In this document: one piece after another, positions 42,530 through 55,600 of the stretch
How positions within the stretch are numbered: the stretch's first letter is position 1
Layout of the letters: every line of letters begins with the position of its first letter
Assembly: GCA_029237695.1 (NCBI GenBank)
Contig: CM055265.1
Coordinates: 213,544,506 to 213,608,505, forward strand
Source of the DNA: Conchocele bisecta
Lineage: Eukaryota; Mollusca; Bivalvia; Lucinida; Thyasiridae
Length of the DNA: 64,000 nucleotides
Direction of reading: 5' to 3'
Position numbers and translations under genes: made by a program
The notes under the pieces: generated by a model
What the model was told of the DNA's origin: nothing
Seen by the model: the letters and a program-made list of their open reading frames with translations, nothing else
Databases searched by the model: none

Positions 42530-42705
42530 ACATGTTGTGTGCTGTTTATTTTCTATTTTCCATTTTTATCATCAAAAACATGCTTTTGACAGCACTTTAG
42601 AATAATATGCTTTGACAGCACTTCAGATATCATTTCCATTGGAAATGATTCTGAAGTGCTGTCAAAACATGTTTTTATTTTGAGATTAAGAAAGATGCAG
42701 CACCA
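42530..42705. mobile_element. CCCTTAGAATG-family MITE, partial
   Basis: This copy has the central palindrome (TTTCCATTGGAAATGATTCT) and both CAAAACATG arms but lacks clear TTAA ends; a SINE sits at its left edge. A truncated half copy follows at about 42764-42850. Confidence 0.65.
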
Positions 42706-43036
42706 CCTAGTGATTGGGCCAATGAAAAAACGGCCACAATTCAACTAAATCTGGCGTATTCCCTAGAATGTGGGAAACGAAAATTGTTGTCTGCTGTGGT
42801 TTGATATTTTGTCATCTTTAATTCTCAGTTTGACAGCACTTTAGAATCCAACTCAGCATTGTGGTGGTTGGTTGGGAGCATGTGAGGAGTGCATTGAACG
42901 ATGGGTTTCATCGAATCCTGATATCCCTGGTACGACCCTCGGGCACATGTTTGTCTTTCTGGTATGTGAGAGTTGAATCTGGTTATGCCCAGTATTAAAG
43001 TAATAAGATTAGTACTCATCCTATTACTTGTGGGGA

Positions 43037-43960
43037 GTGGACTTCAAACTTCATATACTTCCTTATCATCATCCATATTTACATTCTATACCACACTCAT
43101 GCGGCCTTCATGTCCAAGGTCAAGGTTAAATTATTTAGAAATTTGCATATGTAAGATTTGCGTAAAAGTTTTTCAGGTACCCATTATCTCTGCAACGTTA
43201 AGTCAGATTGACTTCAAACTTCATATACTTTCTTATCATCATCCATATTTTCATTCCATACCACACTCATGCGGCCTTCATGTCCAAGGTCAAGGTCAGA
43301 TTACTTAGAAACTTGCATTAATGTTTTTATTTGTTGGTCCAGGCGACGGCTGGGGGATACGTCAGCCTCTGCTCACTTTCTCATTTAATCTCATAATTCT
43401 GTCGTTTGACGAAAAATCAATTACCGTAAATGTAAACCAGATGGCCGCGGCCCGCATGTAGAGCCCGCTGAGGTATTTGATGGTCTCGGAGTATATTTAT
43501 TTGAAGTTTGATGCCCAATAAGCATACAAAGTTTCAAGCAAATCTGACTTACGGTTACAGAGATAGTAGGTATGTGAACATTTTAACGCAAATTTTGACA
43601 TAAACTTTAACACAAACTTCTAAGTCATTTCACCTTGACCTTGGGCACAGGGGCCGCATGAGTGGGACACAGAATGAATATATGGATGATGACTAATAAG
43701 TATATGAAGTTTCAAGTCAATGTGACTTAGGACTGCAGGGATATAAGGTATTTAAAAACTTTAACGCAGATTTCGGAACGCAAACTTCCTAAGTCATTTG
43801 ACCCTGACCTTGGGCACAGGGGCCGCATGAGTGGGATACAGCATGAATATATGGATCATGACTAATAAGCATATGAAGTTTCAAGTCAATGTGACTTAGG
43901 ACTGCAGAGATATAAGGTATTTAAAAACTTTAACGCAGATTTCGGACGCACGGACACCCG
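43037..43960. repeat. ~170 bp repeats in both orientations
   Basis: Forward units (TTCAAACTTCATATACTTCC; CACTCATGCGGCCTTCATGT) start at 43040 and 43210. Reverse-complement units (CATATGAAGTTTCAAGTCAA; GGCACAGGGGCCGCATGAGT) follow at ~43530, 43710 and 43878. Similar single units occur at 25860-26100 and 63590-63780. Confidence 0.8.
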
Positions 43961-44345
43961 GACGTCATTGTGATCACTATGTCTCGCTTTCCGCAAGCGG
44001 GCTCGACAATAAAAACTAGAGCATGTGAATGTAAGGAATGAACGGTACTTGATTCTTTGTGAAAGTTATAAGTTATTGTAAATAACTTTTTGAGTACCCA
44101 TAAAACGCATATGCCATTGTATTTGGTGCGCTACATATTATCAAAATCCGTCCGTTTGTTACGAATATTTTAAAGAAAATCTACTGTAAAAATGACGTCA
44201 CAGATTACGTCACGTCGGAAAATTGGGTTCGGAAATTACAAAATCATGTGTATGAACAACTTGAACTTGTTATTTTATATGTTGTTACCACTCATTGAGA
44301 CGGTTCAAATGGGTGATAAAAACATATAGTTTTGTGCCTAATGAA

Positions 44346-44835
44346 AGGTACATGCCCAGTCAGTAGGCACAAAATCTTCTTTATAGGAATTAAATAAGTG
44401 TAGAATTTTGTCACTTTTCCACCAGTTCTAAAAATTACGAGTGCCTGCTATACAGATCTAATCATTTAATAATATTTATTTCACTTATAGTGACTCACGG
44501 TGGTATCAGGCTATTTTCATGTGCAAATGAGGCATGATATTTTTTAATTATTTATACTAATTAAATGTGTCGCCTTGAAAAATAATATTTTCGACAGATT
44601 ATAAAGTATGATCATTGCACATCAAAAAATAAATACAGAGAATAAATAGTAATTCCCGTTAACATTTTAAGGTAACATGGTTATCGCCCCTGATATCAGT
44701 GTGGAAATTGACGTCTGATATAAAAGTATAATCATGCCAATCAATACATGGTGTAATGGTGAATTAATGTTTATTTTGTCAGATGCTGTCTCTGATATAA
44801 AGAATGTTTGGTGCCTACTGAGTGGGAATGTACCT
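44346..44835. mobile_element. AGGTACATGCCCA-family TTAA element
   Basis: The left end AGGTACATGCCCAGTC lies next to TGAA. The right end GGGAATGTACCT is followed by TTAA at 44836-44839. It matches 58971-59957 along most of its length. Confidence 0.7.
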
Positions 44836-45342
44836 TTAAGAGAATTGGTGTTATTGTTCATATAGAAATTGTGCAGCCTAAGCATGTAATGGGTTAAGGC
44901 ATATCACATGTGACTAGATCAACTGTCCCAATAAACTGAGCGATGCACTACAATATACAGTACAACCCGAACATACAGGTCTGAAGACACCTGGCACTAG
45001 ATCAGGTTATTTTAACTTCAGAGCTGAATATACCGGTATATATATATATTTTTATGTAAATATTCAGTTCTGATTTTGGGATTTCCCCCCATAAAATGTT
45101 GAACGCTAATAAATAAATACATCTTTGGCAACATACGCTTTATCTTGTATATTCTTCTGAGCATGGAAGGTTGAGGAATCAAAGTCACCCTAAAATATCA
45201 GGAAACAGAAAATAAGCAAACCCAGTTATCGTTGCATTCAGCATTTGGGTGACCTTCATCATGTTGATTGTATCCCGGGATCGGGCTTACCTAGCAACCA
45301 AAATATATGACCCAGAAATCAAGTGACACTGTTTCCTGTGAC

Positions 45343-47122
45343 AGTGACCTGAGGAGTAAGTGACCTTGATCAACTGAATGGTGACCCAGGGATCAGGTGA
45401 CCATGACCCACCTGAATGGTGACCCAAGGATCAGGTGACCGTGACCCACCTGAATGGTGACCCAGGGATCAGGTGACTGTGACCCACCTGAATGGTGATC
45501 CAGGGATCAGGTGATACCCACCTGGGAGGTGACGGTGACCCACTGAAGGTGACCCAGGGTCAGGTGACCGTGACCCACCTGTATGGTGACCCAGGGATCA
45601 GGTGACCCACCTTGACCCACTGATTGTGGATGACCAGGGATCAGGTGACCGTGACCCACCTGATGGTGGGACAGATCAATGGTGACCCGGTGACGTGACC
45701 CACCTGAATGGTTGCCCAGGGATCAGTGGACCAGACCCACCTGATGGTGACCCAGGGATCAGGTGACCGTGACTAATGGTGAACCAGGGATAGGTGACTG
45801 TGACCCACCTGAATGGTGACCCGGATCAGGTGATCCCGACCCTGAGCCCACCTGAATGGTGACCCAGGATCAGGTGACCTGACCATGACCCATCCGGTGA
45901 ATGCCTGAATGGTGCCAGGGATCAGGTGACTGTGACCCCCTGATGGTGACCAAGGATCATGGTGACCCATGACCCACCTGAATGGTGACCAAAGGATCAG
46001 GGACTGACCCACCTGAATGGTGACCCAAGGATCAGTGACCTGACCCATGAATGGTGACCCAGATCAGTGACCGGTGGGACAGGTGATGTGACCCACCTGA
46101 ATGGTGACCAGATCAGGTGACCCGTGAACCACCTGAATGGTGACCCAAGGATCCAGGTGAAACTGTGACCCACCTGAATGGAGACCCAGGATCAGGTGCC
46201 AGCCCCTGAATGGTGACCCAGATCAGGTGACTGACCCACCTAATGGTGACCCAAGGGATCAGGTGACTGTGACCCACCTGAATGGTGATCCCAGGGATCG
46301 AGGTGGTGACCCACCTGATGTGACCAAGGATCAGGTGACTGTGACCCACCTGATGGTGACCACCCAGGGATCAGGTGAGGTGACCCACCTGAATGGTGAC
46401 CCAAGGATCAGGTGACCAATGGACCCACCTGATGGTGACCAGGATCAGGTGACTGCCTGACCCACCTGACCTGAATGGGATTCCAAGGTGATCCAGGATC
46501 AGGTGACTGTGACCCACCGGTCCTGGTGATCCTGAATGGTGATCCAAGGATCAGGTGTCTGTGACCCACCTGAATGGTGACCCAAGGATCAGGTGACTGT
46601 GACCCACCTGAATGGTGACCCAGGGATCAGGTGAGCTTGACCAACATGAATGGCGACCCAGTGACCTTGGCATCTGCATGAATGGTGACCCAGGGATCAT
46701 GTGACCTTGACCTACATGAGTGGTGACCCAGCGATAAGGCGACCTTCACCTCCATGAATGGTGACCCAGCGATCAGGTGACCTTCACCTCCATGAATGGT
46801 GGCCCAGGAATCAGGTGACCTTGACCTCCGCATAAATCGTGACCCAGCGATCAGGTGACCTTCACCTCCATGAATGCTGACCCAGCGATCAGGTGACCTT
46901 GACCTACACGAGTGGTGACCCAGGGATCAAGTGACCTTGACCTACATGAGTGGTGACCCAGCGATCAAGTGACCTTCACCTCCATGAATAATGACCCAGG
47001 GATCATGTGACCTTGACCTGCATGAATGGTGACCCAGGAATCAGGTGACCTTGACCTCCGCATGAATTGTGACCCAATGATCATGTGACCTTGACCTACA
47101 TTAGTGGTGACCCAGGAATCAG
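45343..47122 (+). repeat. 38 bp minisatellite, 1.8 kb
   Basis: The unit is GTGACCCACCTGAATGGTGA + CCCAGGGATCAGGTGACT. A second subfamily from about 46620 has TGACCTTGACCTACATGAGT in place of the first half. The middle (45500-46550) is full of small deletions. Long frames through it on both strands come from the repeat. Confidence 0.92.
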
Positions 47123-50100
47123 ACAACAGCTGCAGCTTCTCTTGTTTACTGTTTCAGTAACAAGCTTACATCATTTTGACACATTTTGGCAAAGGTTCAC
47201 TTTTTCCATTGGCAACATGGTACAGTGTATATCACAGATTATACAGCATTGTACCGTACGTGCTGCTGTGGTTCCACTTGTTGGCATAATAAACTGGAGG
47301 GCCTTGGATGGGGCGTATAAGGGCAGGGGAGTGTTCTGCTTAACAATCATAAGGAAAGTAACAGGGCAGGTTGTACCCTGTTAGATGGTAGCACAAGGAC
47401 CGAGTTCTCCCATCACACAACATCAACTCATCAAGTGGCATCAATATGGCATCCCTCCAACAGACATGGCTGTGTGGAAAATGTGACAGTTACTCTCTGC
47501 CAACAGTGTAGACCCTGATCTTCACGTCCACACAGCAATGTGATTCCATCAGTTTCAGCTGTATGCTGCCAACAATACAACCCAGTAGGTAAAAATGTTA
47601 TGTAACCATGAAGCAGAAAAACATGGCTTATTGAGTGATTGACCAGTGTATCTGCTGCTCATCTAGCTCAGCCTCCTCCTGCATTGTGATAAAGATCTAC
47701 ATTGCAATATCCCTGATACTAGTGTATGTCCAATTATATTGGTAAAAATGATATACATTAAAAGAGCCATCAGTTTTAACCCTTACAATGAAGAACGTAC
47801 AAGATAGTATGATTCATAAAAATGTTTTTACATTGGATAATGTTTAACAGAAGCAGCTTTATATGAGCTGTAAACTTTTAATCTAACAAAAGATAAAAAA
47901 AATTCATGGAAAGTTTTATGTTTGATCCATAAAAAGGTTTTTTAGGCAGGGTTTGCTGAAACAAAATGTTTTTGTTACGCAATCAATAAATCATTGGTGG
48001 CGAAAACGACCAATTCCGCTGTGTGCTGTATGCTGTGTGCTGTATGCTTACTTCCTTCATGGGAAACATGTTGCCTGTCTGTTTTGTTGTGCGGTGAATG
48101 CCTCAGGGTTCTACCTGATAGTCATCTTCAACAGCTATCACAATCAAAACCCCTAATTTTGACAGATAACAAGAATTATGGAGATTAAATGACATTCACT
48201 AGCCAGAGGTCACAGGCATAATACCTTGTAAAATACATCCTATTCTGCTAAAACTGAGTATTAAAGATCACAATTGATTATGTCATAATTTTTAACTGCC
48301 ATTGTTGATTTGTATTGTAACTGTCTGAATATTAGAGATGTAATCTGTTCATTGATACACTGACCTGGTTTAGATTCAGTTAATTGTTGCATATCAATCA
48401 ATATCTCTCTACATATATAATTGCACTCAGTATATATATAAATGCACATAAGATACAAACATTTCATATGTGGGATACTGCTATTACTGGACTGGATTTT
48501 AAAATGTAATTACAACATTTATTGCAATATAATATGGCACGGTTTCAATATGTGGGTGGACGTATTGTCGTGTATTCATTTAACAACCCTTCCAGGAAAA
48601 TTAACTCTCGACACAGTTATTATTTGAATATACTTTTGTGTTGGTGGACTAAACCACAGAGAGATATTATTTATTTTACTATGTAGTATACTGTAACCTA
48701 ATAGCAACAGTGAAAGGGAGAGGATTTAAAAAAGCTTGCTTTCAATCCAATCCCATTTGCATAGTACTGTATATAGTAACATTGACATTGACAATGAACT
48801 TGTAAACAATATGCAAATAAAATATGTTTAAACTAATAGCAACAGTTTATAAAAAAATAAATGTTTGGGGCATACATCATTAACCCTTACACCGCCATCT
48901 TAATTTGTTGTCTTCTGCCATTTATTTTCTATTTTCCATGTTTATCATCAAAAACATGCTTCGACAGCACTTTAGAATCATTGACAACATGCTTTGACAG
49001 CACTTCAGAATCACTTCTATTGGAAATTATTCTGAAGTGCTGTCAAACCCTGTTTTTATTGAGAAATAAGGTAATATATAAAACCAACAGCAGACAACAA
49101 TTATTGTGTGTAGCAGTCTAAGGGTTAATGTTTCCTATTTTTAGAATACCACTAATATAGATATAAGAAAGAAAAATAACTTGTTCCATTCTTTTGCCTG
49201 ACAATATTTTTGTTTTCTAAAATGAGTTTTTTTGTATTACTTTATAAAAATAATGAAACCATATAATTTGCAAACAAATTTTGTTTTAGTTTAGTTTGAA
49301 AAGGTAAATATTGTCAGACGCACAATATTTTTGGCCACTTTTAGGTGGGGGAGTGAAGAGGGATCCCTGCTATTGGATTGGCGATGGATGGGTGGCAGAC
49401 ACCATGATTTCCATGAAGCAAAATGGTCCAATATAAGAAATATAGTTTATTGCATTGTTTTGATTTCACTAGAAACTTTATAGTTAAAATACTGTTATGA
49501 TTTCTTTCTGCATTCAAGTCACAAATTGAGGCAAAACACTGAATGAAATGGTGAAGTGACTGAGAAAAAGGGTGGCTTTACTGGAGCATCAACAATTGTA
49601 TTGCAAATCCAGTTTTATTATTCCATGATGGGAGGTATGATGGACTTACATGATCTGATTCTCATTTGCTAAACAAATAGTTATAATAGAATACTATGTG
49701 AAAAACAGACAGAACATCTTTCTTAAATTCCATACTCAATTTAACTTGGCCGTATTGCGTTTGCAACTATTTATTTTTTTTAGTTTTCTCAATAATACTT
49801 TTTTTTTTTTTACTTTCCATTTGCAGGTACCATAGGGTCAATATAAAAAAAATACAAATATACCGCTAAATGCTATTTGACCAACTGACCCAGGGCCTTT
49901 AAAGTTCTTAATATATACATTTAGCAAAGCATTTTAGAAACTAAGGAAACATTTTGACCAAAAAAATCAAGGCACTGACAGTGATAGTAAATCTATCTAG
50001 TAGAATAAAACACAAACTTCTTGAAAGTTGATAAAATAAAATGATGTGCTTATAAATACAAACAAAAAATAACATACTGATGAAATAAAATAAAACGGTC

Positions 50101-50760
50101 CAATAACGGACAACAGAAAATATTTTTCCTGCAAAGTCCATACTCATATGACTTCTGTTGTATTCATAATTGTACATATAAAACTGTAAAGCCTTTTTAT
50201 TCCGTTGTTATTTATATTGTGATTTTTTTTTCATTCAAGTATTTACTTTTATATATTAATTATTTATTTGAGTACTTTATTTGTACACAAGCTTATCCAT
50301 GTTGTATTCAATTTTATTTGGAAAGAAAGTAAAACTATAAATATTCCTATCGAAATCCAGGAATAAGTGATTACTGCATACTAACAGTTCTTAATTGGCA
50401 ATTACTCGCGCACCTTGCCGAATTGTTACATCTTCCATTGTCATATATAACCCGATGTACACTGATAGCGATGTGTATTGAAAGGTGTTAACACACTTAT
50501 ATCTCTTCATTTCTTGTTACTTGTGAAACTGATACCTTTGGAGAATTATGGGTAAGAAAATTGCCAAAAATAATCTGTGCCAGCATCACGCACCTGACCG
50601 TACGGTGTTGGGAGACTTTGATTTCACAATTCAGAAAGGAAGGTCTATGTGCATTGAGGTTATGTTAAAGTTGGCAAATAGTGAGTCATGTGCTCTTTTC
50701 GATTACACAAAGGTGTAATACGCTCTAACTCCTGTCAAATAATGTATTTTTAGCTGTAAA
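47123..50760. other. Repeat-poor intergenic stretch upstream of TEAD
   Basis: Apart from one TTAA MITE (48894-49124), no dispersed element is evident in 47123-50760. A 57-codon frame with a good ATG at 50548 (MGKKIAKNNLCQ..., stop 50716-50718) ends just before the CpG-richer stretch. I do not recognise it and it may be chance. As the cleanest stretch between parvin and TEAD, this is where conserved regulatory DNA would be most easily recognised. Confidence 0.5.
48894..49124. mobile_element. TTAA MITE, CCCTTAGAATG family
   Basis: This 231 bp copy lies between TTAA at 48890-48893 and 49125-49128, with a duplicated GACAGCACTT arm. Confidence 0.85.
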
Positions 50761-51119
50761 TGACGACAGTGTGGACACATTTGACTGAGCGCACCAATCA
50801 AAATTCTCCTACATTTACACCTGGTCCACCCCTGCGCGGCGGCGATGCGCAGTGAGCAAGTACGTTGTCCAGATTCTTTGTATCATTCCAGGCATAGTTT
50901 TAAGTAAGTAGTTATTGACTTAAATTGTAAAATCAAAACATTAAAGTTATTCATCAAGTATCTGGATAGTTAGAAAAGGTAAGTACATGTCGGTTCCAGG
51001 CCAAAACAAGGACGATTAGTGATTTAATCATGGATAAACCGCGTTCGTAACTGAAAAATGTCTGCACAATTTTCGAATCTCTCGAATATTTGCCATAGTT
51101 TTAGACACAACTTCCGGCC

Positions 51120-51325
51120 TAAGATCGGCGCAGAAATTTCTTCACAGTGGCGAGTTGTTTGGTGTGGGATAATGTGAAAGATATTTTGTTTTGTTTCACT
51201 ACTGGATTGTTTAACAAGTGTGGTGTGTTGAATCTGTGTACGTGTGTGTGTGTTTTATGACCCTGATTATGGAGTTGGAGTGGAGGAATCGCGCAGCTTG
51301 TTTGCCAAGTGAGCGCGACGGCGGG
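51120..51325 (+). promoter_or_regulatory. Candidate TEAD promoter and non-coding first exon
   Basis: From about 50770 to 51330 the DNA becomes locally GC- and CpG-richer than its surroundings (for example the GCGCGGCGGCGATGCGC stretch near 50834) and is free of the dispersed repeats. The segment ends in a strong splice donor, GCGGG|GTAAGC, at 51325/51326. It lies 4.2 kb upstream of the TEAD start exon on the same strand. TEAD genes commonly have a non-coding first exon, so I infer that this is the transcription start region. No TATA box is obvious. It could instead belong to an unrelated transcript. Confidence 0.35.
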
Positions 51326-52045
51326 GTAAGCTGTTTGGTGTTTCCAAAAATAGTACACACGTTGTAGCCGACGTTTCTTTCTCACACACTTTATGCATTT
51401 GGTGTATACCGTTTATTGTACATAATTATGTTATTTGTTTTGTTGAATATGTATTTAAACGGCACATGTGTTAGTTTTGGTACATATTTTGTTTTTACCT
51501 GTGACAGGTGTAACAGCTGAGGTCAGTAGGTCACGGTCTGTTGACAGTTGTCTCAGGTGTTGAAAGTTTGTCCGAACATTTGTTCATTAAACTCTGGCAC
51601 ATGCCATTGTGACAGTTAGCCACAATGTTGAGTAATTAAAAATGCAGTCAATGATTGATCCAATTATAAGTCTGTTGTTTGTGGTCAAACTTCCACATCA
51701 GTTGGCCAATGTCCACTTTGACAGCTATCCCAGCCACAGTGGTCTCCGACACTATTCTGGTTGGTTAAATCACATATTTACAACTTGTTTCAAGTCACCT
51801 GTGCCAGACTATGACGTAAACTAGTGTGAAATATACATCTTGTTGATTGGTTTTTGAGGAGTTTATTCATCAATGTTACTAATATCTTCTTGTTTTTGGT
51901 ACAGACTTGTCATGTTTTTACTTGACCAGAACCCACTGGTGATAGCGTCTTCAAAGAGACCCACCCATTGGCATCACTTTGACGGAAAGGTCTAAAAATA
52001 TCTCTCCTTCCAAGAGGCATCGTCAATAGGCAGGTCTTGTCAAAC

Positions 52046-52216
52046 TACTATCACCTCGCTTAGATAATCTCAGCTATAAGGATGCCTTTTACTATTCATC
52101 TGTCTTTTATGGTGTTTTTTTATAGATATAAAATATAAAAGACAGATGAAATAGTAAAATACATCCGCATACCGGCATACATGTATCTGAGATCATCTAA
52201 GCGAGGTTATAGTATT
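52046..52216. mobile_element. Fold-back MITE in putative TEAD first intron
   Basis: The arms CCTCGCTTAGATAATCTCAG / CTGAGATCATCTAAGCGAGG and CTATTCATCTGTCTTTTAT / complement surround an AT loop. Confidence 0.75.
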
Positions 52217-53988
52217 TAGACAGGATCACCCATCAATAGTGTGTGTGCTGAACGTTTCCTACCATGATGTTTCTGGTCATCATATGTCATCATTTCAGAC
52301 CATATTTCTGTCTGTGTGTTTTATATTTATAAATTAAATGTATATCAATATGGGATTGTCTTTTTTTCATTTCAGGTCACATTCTTTTCATTGGCTACTC
52401 AATACGTATAGCACAAACATATACTTTTGGAGTGGAAATAATAATTTTAGGACAACACATCTTTCCATTCCTTAATAAATGTTGTACATTGAGGGGAAAT
52501 AATTGAATAACATTGAATATTTTAGAAATGCAAGATCTTTTCAGTCATTAATTTTGAAAATCTTAAAATAATACACATATTGTTGAATCTAATGCTTTGA
52601 CTTTCTGATATGAATTTTGTATTAATTTTCATAACGGAAACGCATACTATCAATAATCTAATCAGTATTTACTTGCTATTATTTTGTTTATTTTCTACAC
52701 CATTTAATGTTCATGATATGTTCAAAGAATGTAGTCAAAAACAAGTATGCATACAGCATACTTGAAACTTGTCTGAAATGACCACACTCAAATTGAACGA
52801 GGTTTGAAACATCTTAAAATTTTCAGAAATGTCTGTATTTCAATAGTTTTGCAATTTCAGAATTTGTTACCTAGAGAAAATGTAAGTTTTTCTTTCTGTC
52901 TTAACAAAATGGTATCAGTGCATCCACATACTTAGATATTTAACTTAGTTTGTAGTCATGCACCATTCTCCTTGCAGACAGATATTCATATATGGCCATC
53001 TACCAATTCATAATGAATCTGTTCTATTACACATTTTCCAATTGCGTCATTGAACTATTGGCAGTATGGCCTCCCTGGTATATTCAGATGACGCCACATC
53101 TGTTACTGGGGAGATGGGGCTTGTGACATTTATGTCCAGTCTAGCTCTCAATCAGCTGGCAAACTTCTACAGGCTGATTAGGATTCATTCTATTTGATAA
53201 ACATATGCCAAGTGTTTCACTGACTGAATGTCGAACAGTGCAGACCCTGACTCATACTGTGCAGGTGCGCAGGCTGGTCTGGGTCCACACTGGTCGTCCC
53301 GGCCATACGCCCCATTTCAACCACATACATGAATAATCTCTCACTTCACTATCATATATAGTTCGACTTGACTGCATTGGCAGTTGCTGATCCACAATAA
53401 TATAAAGTTTATTTTGTGAAATATCATGTCATACCGGGTAACTTCAGTACAGAAGTTTAAATATGAATCAATTTGACACATCCCAATATAGATATTGGTT
53501 TTAAAGGAGTGACTGATATGTAATGTAATATTCTGAACAAAATATATTTAGCACGGTTATTTCTGTCTGATGTTCAAGTGAATACAACTAAATAGCCACA
53601 TTTTGGAGTTTTTGTGACAGACGGATGGAATTTTTTAAAAACATCTTGTTTTGTGTTTGTGCTGTGTCGATGGGTCGATGACATTACTGAATTTTCACCA
53701 AGAAACATGGCACTTTACGTACATGAAAGTACAAATGTAACTGGATTTGTTAGACAAATTTCTGTGAGTTACATTCATACCAGTCTTCAACCTTTGAGTT
53801 GACATGTTAAATTCTGGCTTGCCTATATTATTGTCCTGACACATTTGCTGAATTACATGTATTCAGTATTACAACTGAAAATGCATGATTTTGATAATTA
53901 AAAAGAGTACATTTCCACATCAAATTGATATAATAGGGTTTTCTATACCCTCCAATATTCAGTGGTGAAAATGGCAGGTGAAGTCTAA

Positions 53989-54151
53989 CCCTTACTATGC
54001 TGAATTAAATTTCGTCTGCTGGAAATGTTTTATTTTCGATATTTCTCGATAAAAACCTGTTTTCATGTGCTGCCAAAACTGTTTTTTATTAAGAATTAAG
54101 GCAAAAATGAAAAACAGCAGACGACAATTTTCGTGTCCTGCATAGTGAGGG
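53989..54151. mobile_element. CCCTTAGAATG-family MITE with CTAA flanks
   Basis: The left end is CCCTTACTATGC and the right end is CATAGTGAGGG. The flanking duplication here is CTAA (53985-53988, 54152-54155), a variant target of the TTAA family. Confidence 0.75.
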
Positions 54152-54619
54152 CTAAATGTGTTGCAAATATCACGAGTGAAAAGCAAATTTCAAGGGCCAA
54201 AATGCCCCCAAAGGGTTACTATTGACAACCTTGTATGGACTACTTTCAGGTAATTTCTCATTTTACTGGAAGCAAATAGTTCAGGAAATGTACGACTGTG
54301 CTAAAGTTACTTTCTTCAGTATAGATTGTCAACGGTCTTTTGAACCCTTAGTAATAGTAGTTCCAGATCAAATTACTGTGCGCATACTTTGTCCCAACTT
54401 TTAATATTGTGTCAATGATACTTTTTGACTGCAAACTGTATTTTTGCATGTACAACATTTGTCTAACCTCACATTGTTTTGTCATGTTCACTGATAAATA
54501 ATTAATCCTCATGTATTTCTGATAGTCGGTGCTGGGCCTATGTGTTGCATTGTTTGGTTACAGATCTAAAGCTGCATAATGTATAAAGCTGCATAAATGT
54601 ATATATCTCATTTTTAGCT

Positions 54620-55555
54620 CGAGCTAATGGCATACCCCCCGGCGTCGTTGATATTTCATACATACATTCTTCAGATGATCCTCTATCATGCTATAGCAAA
54701 TCCACGACCCACCGTCCACTCTTTATCCCAAGGTCACAAACTTGGTGCGTTTATATAAACTTAACGTTTGGGTAAAATTCTTATAACTTCAGTTGATTTA
54801 CAGGGAGTGCCTTGATATTTCATTAATGCATTTATCTAATGATCCTCTATCATGCTATAACAAATCCACGACCCACCGCTTATCCCTTACCCCAAGGTCA
54901 AGGTCACAAACTTAGCACTTTCATAAATTTAACGTTGGGGTAAATTTCTTATAATTTCTGTTTTGTTACAGGGAACTCCTTGATATTTCATACATGCATT
55001 CATCTGATGATCCTCTATCATGCTGTAGCAAATCCACGACCCACAAGGTCAAGGTCACAAACTTAGTCTATCCACAAACTTAAAGTTTGGGTAATTGTGT
55101 TATAACTTCTGTTTCTGTTCATGGAACACCTTGATATCTCATACATGCATTCCTCAGGTGACCCTCTATCACGCTATAGCAAATCCATGACCCACCCCTT
55201 ACCCCAAGATCAAGGTCACAAACTTAGTGTGTTCATAAACTTAACATTGGCATCAATTTCTTATAACTTCTCGTTCTTTACAGGGAGCATTTTGATATTT
55301 CATACATGCATCAATCTGATGAATCTCCATCATGCTGTAGCAAATCCACAATCCACCGCCCACCCCTGACTCCATGGTCAAGGTCACAAACTTGCGTTCA
55401 TAAACTTAACTTTGGGGTCAATTTCTTGTAACTTATCGTTACAGTGAGTGCCTTAATATTTCATACATGCATTCATCTGACGATACTCTTATCATGTTTT
55501 AACAAATACATGACCCACCATCCACCCCTGACGCCAATGGCAAGGTCACCCAACT
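54620..55555 (+). repeat. ~160 bp tandem repeat abutting the TEAD exon
   Basis: Six copies are marked by CCTTGATATTTCATACATGC (54647, 54811, 54979, 55130, 55291, 55453), each with CTATCATGCTATAGCAAATC and AAGGTCAAGGTCACAAACTT. The array ends about 20 bp before the TEAD exon acceptor. Confidence 0.88.
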
Positions 55556-55600
55556 ACCTGTGTTTACTATTGTAGGATCCTACCGTTTGCCCCACATACA

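Larger units (their letters stand above)
51326..55600 (+). other. Putative TEAD first intron and 5' leader
   Basis: This stretch runs between the candidate first exon and the TEAD start codon. It holds a fold-back MITE at 52046-52216, a TTAA-type MITE at 53989-54151 and a ~160 bp tandem repeat from about 54620 that stops only about 20 bp before the acceptor at 55575. A dispersed GATCAG-type palindrome lies near 53236-53300. No other feature is evident in 51850-52040, 52220-53230 or 53310-53980. The 53614-53802 frame has no recognisable similarity. Confidence 0.4.

Noticed and set aside
45773..46833. Frames with repeated GHSHLI/VTHLNGDP peptides
   Set aside because: They are the 38 bp minisatellite read through; the frames change at each deletion.
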